DNA from: JANXQZ01 sp038225555
GTDB taxonomy: Bacteria; Acidobacteriota; Terriglobia; Bryobacterales; Bryobacteraceae
DNA: 64,000 nucleotides
Assembly: GCA_038225555.1 (NCBI GenBank)
Contig: JBBRRB010000018.1
Location: 1-64,000 of the forward strand
Direction of reading: 5' to 3'
Below are positions 61,670 through 64,000 of this stretch, piece after piece (the stretch's first letter is position 1; every line of letters begins with the position of its first letter). Made by a program: the position numbers and the translations under genes. Under the pieces are notes generated by a model. The model saw only the letters and a program-made list of their open reading frames with translations, searched no databases and had not been told where the DNA came from.

Positions 61670-62992
61670 TCAGAGTCCGATGGATGTCGTGAGAACCAGC
61701 CCTTGAATGCCCACATGGATGCGAGAATTTGCATACTCTCCTGACTTGAGCGCACTGTCCTGGACGCTTCGGCGGGTGGTTGGATCGAGGGTGTAGGCGA
61801 GGTCAAAGCGGCAGCGCCCGCGGCGAACTCCAGCGCCGGCGGAAAGCCTGTCTTGAGTAATCGCTGCTGTGAGCGGCGATAAAGTTGCGTCTGGAACGAA
61901 CGCATTCGAGCGCGCGTACCCGGCGCGCAGCACCGCGTTTTCAAGCCAGGATCTTTCAATACCGCCCCTGAGTATCACCTGATTGCGCCACTTCAGAGGG
62001 ACTGAATCACGGATAACGTTCGTGCCCAGAACTCCGTTGATGTCACTGTTGTTGCCGTTGGTCAACAGAACCGGCAGCTCGGTGAAGGCCTGTTTCCAAT
62101 TGACCCAATCCGCCTGGCCCAAGATGCGAGTACGCCAACTCGCCTGCCAAACCGCATGAACTACAGCCGATGCAGGAAGAGTGTCATCCACCCTCGCGTC
62201 GTAACGGAAGTCAGGACGTGCCGAGCCGAGTCCGATTCTTGCGAACTGCAAGCCGGCATTTCCGGTCGCCTCGCCGCGAGTTACGATTGATGTCCTCGAT
62301 TGGTAAGCGGCGCCGAACGAGAGCCTGCGCGAGAGACGGTAGATAGCGCCCGCACTGCCGTTCCACCCGATGCCTTCTACTCGCAGGTCGAGCAGAGTCT
62401 TCAGTCCGGCAAGCGCCGGATTCGATTGAAACACGTAAGCTGTTTGGAGAATATTGCTGTTGTAGACTGCCCCGACGGTTGCCCCAACTTGCAACTTGGG
62501 CGAGACACTCCAGCCAGCACCGACAGTAAACCGCATGGCGAGGATTTCCGAGTTGTGATCGATCTCTCCATAACTGACGCTGTTCACGCCACCCGGCGGG
62601 TCCGTGTAGCGCCACTTTGCTGCGCTGAGCAACTGCGGTACCGCAGCCACGCCAAGGCTGAACCGGCTGTTTCCAAGAGGCATTCCGAAAGCAGCGTAAG
62701 GTATTGCACCGCTGGCGCTCAACGTCCCGTTGGCATGCTGAGCATTGGTAAATCGACCGCGCGCGAACAGTCCGGCGACGCTAAGCTCCACGGTGGGCCG
62801 CCCCAGGAGAGCCAAACCTGCCGGGTTGATCGCAAACGCCTCCAAGACGTTTTCCGAGGTAGGAATGTAAACCCCGCCTGTCGCGATGGAGCGGGCGCCC
62901 GAGGCACTGGACAGAAAGTCGCCGCCGATGGCAGGGCTTCCAGTAAATGACCCGAGGACCGCGAGAACAATCGAAATCTGAAAGAGTCGCAT
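61670..62992 (-). CDS. FadL/OmpP1-type outer-membrane transport protein
   Basis: A 440-residue outer-membrane beta-barrel with a signal peptide (MRLFQISIVLAVLGSFTGSPAIGG). The mature N-terminus GDFLSSASGARSIATGGVYIPTSENVLEAFAINPAGLA (by its pieces: ARSIATGG, AFAINPAGLA) is the FadL hatch signature, with the N-P-A-G motif. It is followed by repeated amphipathic strands such as FSLGVAAVPQ and LSFGAAYQSR. FadL-type channels admit hydrophobic compounds. The ATG overlaps the TAA of the HD-GYP gene by one base (TAATG). Confidence 0.83.
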   Translation of the reverse strand: MRLFQISIVLAVLGSFTGSPAIGGDFLSSASGARSIATGGVYIPTSENVLEAFAINPAGLALLGRPTVELSVAGLFARGRFTNAQHANGTLSASGAIPYAAFGMPLGNSRFSLGVAAVPQLLSAAKWRYTDPPGGVNSVSYGEIDHNSEILAMRFTVGAGWSVSPKLQVGATVGAVYNSNILQTAYVFQSNPALAGLKTLLDLRVEGIGWNGSAGAIYRLSRRLSFGAAYQSRTSIVTRGEATGNAGLQFARIGLGSARPDFRYDARVDDTLPASAVVHAVWQASWRTRILGQADWVNWKQAFTELPVLLTNGNNSDINGVLGTNVIRDSVPLKWRNQVILRGGIERSWLENAVLRAGYARSNAFVPDATLSPLTAAITQDRLSAGAGVRRGRCRFDLAYTLDPTTRRSVQDSALKSGEYANSRIHVGIQGLVLTTSIGL

Positions 62993-64000
62993 TAGACCAA
63001 GTTCAGAGAGAGCTGGGCAAGGTCTTGCGTCGCCAAAGCGGCCGCGGAAGAAGAATAGCGCATCGCTTCGAAACAGTCGCCGTCCAGCGCGTGCGGCGCG
63101 TCTTTCTCCATGATCTGAAACACCGTCTCCAATGGAAGAGCGTCGCGGTAAGGACGTTTCGCCGACAGCGCATCGTAAATGTCCGCGACCACCAGGATCC
63201 GCGCGGGCAATGACAAGTCGCTCCCAGTCATGTTGCGAAAGTAGCCGCTCCCGTCCAGTTTTTCATGATGCGAAGCGGCCATATCCGCGATATTCCCGAA
63301 TCCCGGAATTCGTTTCAGAATTTCGAGCGAATAGCGCGGATGTTTGCGCACGGATTCCCACTCCGCGTCCGTAAGCTTGCCCGGTTTGTCGAGGATACTA
63401 TTCGATACGCCAAGTTTGCCGATGTCGTGCAGCAGCGCAGCCCGCCGGATCGAGTTCACTTGCGCGGGTTCCATCCCCAGAGTCTCGGCAATAGAGACGG
63501 CGGCACCCGCAACGCCGAGAGAATGCTGGTAGGTGAACGGAGACTTCGCATCGATCACGTCAGCGAAGGCCAGGCAGATGCTATCGAGCGCTGCATCCGT
63601 GGCCTCGACGGCATCCTCGGCCGGCGCGAAATCCAGAACCCTCGACCTGGCATTTTCCACATCTTCCCAAAGGGACGGCTCCTTGGCGAGCGAAAGAAAC
63701 GCGCGAACCAGATCCGGATCGAACCACCGGCCGCTCCGCTTGCGGGCTAATTCAATGGCCTTGACCGCGCCGAATTTCGTGTAAAAGACATCGATTGTCT
63801 GCGCCAGATTCATGATGCGCGAGAAAAGAGGGATTGCTTCGCCCCGGAGACCCTGCGGGTAGCCGCCGCCGTTCCAGAGTTCGTCCAAATGATGAATCGC
63901 AGTGGCGGAGCTTTCAGAAAGGCCAATTCTCCTGGCGATCGCGGCTCCGCGCTCGCACCGGATCTGCACCATCTCCTTCGCATTTCTTTTTTGATTCAAC
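62992..64000 (-). CDS. HD-GYP domain protein, 3' part (runs off right edge)
   Basis: At least 335 residues, open at the right edge. It contains two HD-GYP-type segments. The first has IHHLDELWNGGGYPQGLRGEAIPL, split as HHLDELWNGGGYP and LRGEAIPL, but its upstream half is outside the window. The second is complete: FTYQHSLGVAGAAVSIAETLG, AALLHDIGKLGVS, SLEILKRIPGF, SHHEKLDGSGYF and VADIYDALSAKRPYR. HD-GYP proteins hydrolyse cyclic-di-GMP; the second domain keeps HHEKLDGSGY, with the GYP tail as GYF. No signal input domain is visible here. Confidence 0.88.
   Translation of the reverse strand, partial: LNQKRNAKEMVQIRCERGAAIARRIGLSESSATAIHHLDELWNGGGYPQGLRGEAIPLFSRIMNLAQTIDVFYTKFGAVKAIELARKRSGRWFDPDLVRAFLSLAKEPSLWEDVENARSRVLDFAPAEDAVEATDAALDSICLAFADVIDAKSPFTYQHSLGVAGAAVSIAETLGMEPAQVNSIRRAALLHDIGKLGVSNSILDKPGKLTDAEWESVRKHPRYSLEILKRIPGFGNIADMAASHHEKLDGSGYFRNMTGSDLSLPARILVVADIYDALSAKRPYRDALPLETVFQIMEKDAPHALDGDCFEAMRYSSSAAALATQDLAQLSLNLV

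Overview
The window looks like chromosomal DNA of an Acidobacteriota member, most likely a soil or plant-litter bacterium of the Solibacter/Bryobacter type. This is inference from gene content: two long ADOP-type FtsX/MacB permeases without a linked ATPase, two very large Oar-like TonB-dependent receptors with an N-terminal carboxypeptidase-regulatory domain, several secreted TIM-barrel and amidohydrolase proteins, and moderately high G+C. No rRNA, intact insertion sequence, prophage or CRISPR array was seen. One tRNA (Gln, CUG) is present.

Layout from left to right. (1) 1-1.8 kb: the start of a MerR-family regulator running off the left edge with a textbook mer operator/promoter, then decayed DNA with a frameshifted transposon-type AAA ATPase remnant and a broken secreted protein. 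(2) 1.9-8.4 kb: Sel1-repeat protein, 3D-domain protein, prmA, then a translationally coupled glycosylation cassette: GT2, polyprenyl-phosphate-mannose-synthase-like GT2, DUF2304, a TMTC-like membrane glycosyltransferase with TPRs, and GT4. (3) 13.6-8.3 kb, minus strand: the most interesting region. It is a bufferin-type RiPP metallophore operon (Cys-rich BufA precursor, DoxX, MNIO enzyme BufB/DUF692, BufC/DUF2063) that continues without gaps into a Kdo-hydroxylase-like Fe/2OG enzyme, a secreted creatininase-family hydrolase and an FMN alpha-hydroxyacid oxidase. The last two families are the same two used as MftE and MftD in mycofactocin maturation. (4) 13.7-19.4 kb: leuS, a Phd/ParE toxin-antitoxin pair and an ADOP permease.

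(5) 19.4-22.4 kb: argF-argH-argR, with two tandem ARG-box-like operators in front of argF. (6) 22.4-31.3 kb: a GT2, a coiled-coil membrane protein, an ECF sigma factor/zinc anti-sigma/Spy-like periplasmic protein trio, a CCA-adding-type nucleotidyltransferase, an APC permease with a USP-like tail, a HAD phosphatase, and a hybrid histidine kinase whose catalytic residues are all replaced. (7) 38.3-31.4 kb, minus strand: a long gene run, ruvX-mltG-pta-HDAC-like deacetylase-sugar isomerase-amidohydrolase-GT39-HigA-like antitoxin. (8) 38.3-45.3 kb: AI-2E-type permease, small membrane protein, second ADOP permease, tRNA-Gln, and a PIG-L deacetylase with a GATase-like tail.

(9) 45.3-62.99 kb: Oar-like receptor divergent from an enolase-superfamily (glucarate-dehydratase-like) enzyme, an Rpn/PD-(D/E)XK protein, a secreted amidohydrolase, a conserved unknown coupled to fumarylacetoacetase, a second Oar-like receptor, then an oligogalacturonate-lyase-like protein (PL22) and two rhamnogalacturonan-acetylesterase-like SGNH enzymes (CE12), which together suggest pectin use. 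A FadL-type porin and a partial HD-GYP protein close the window.
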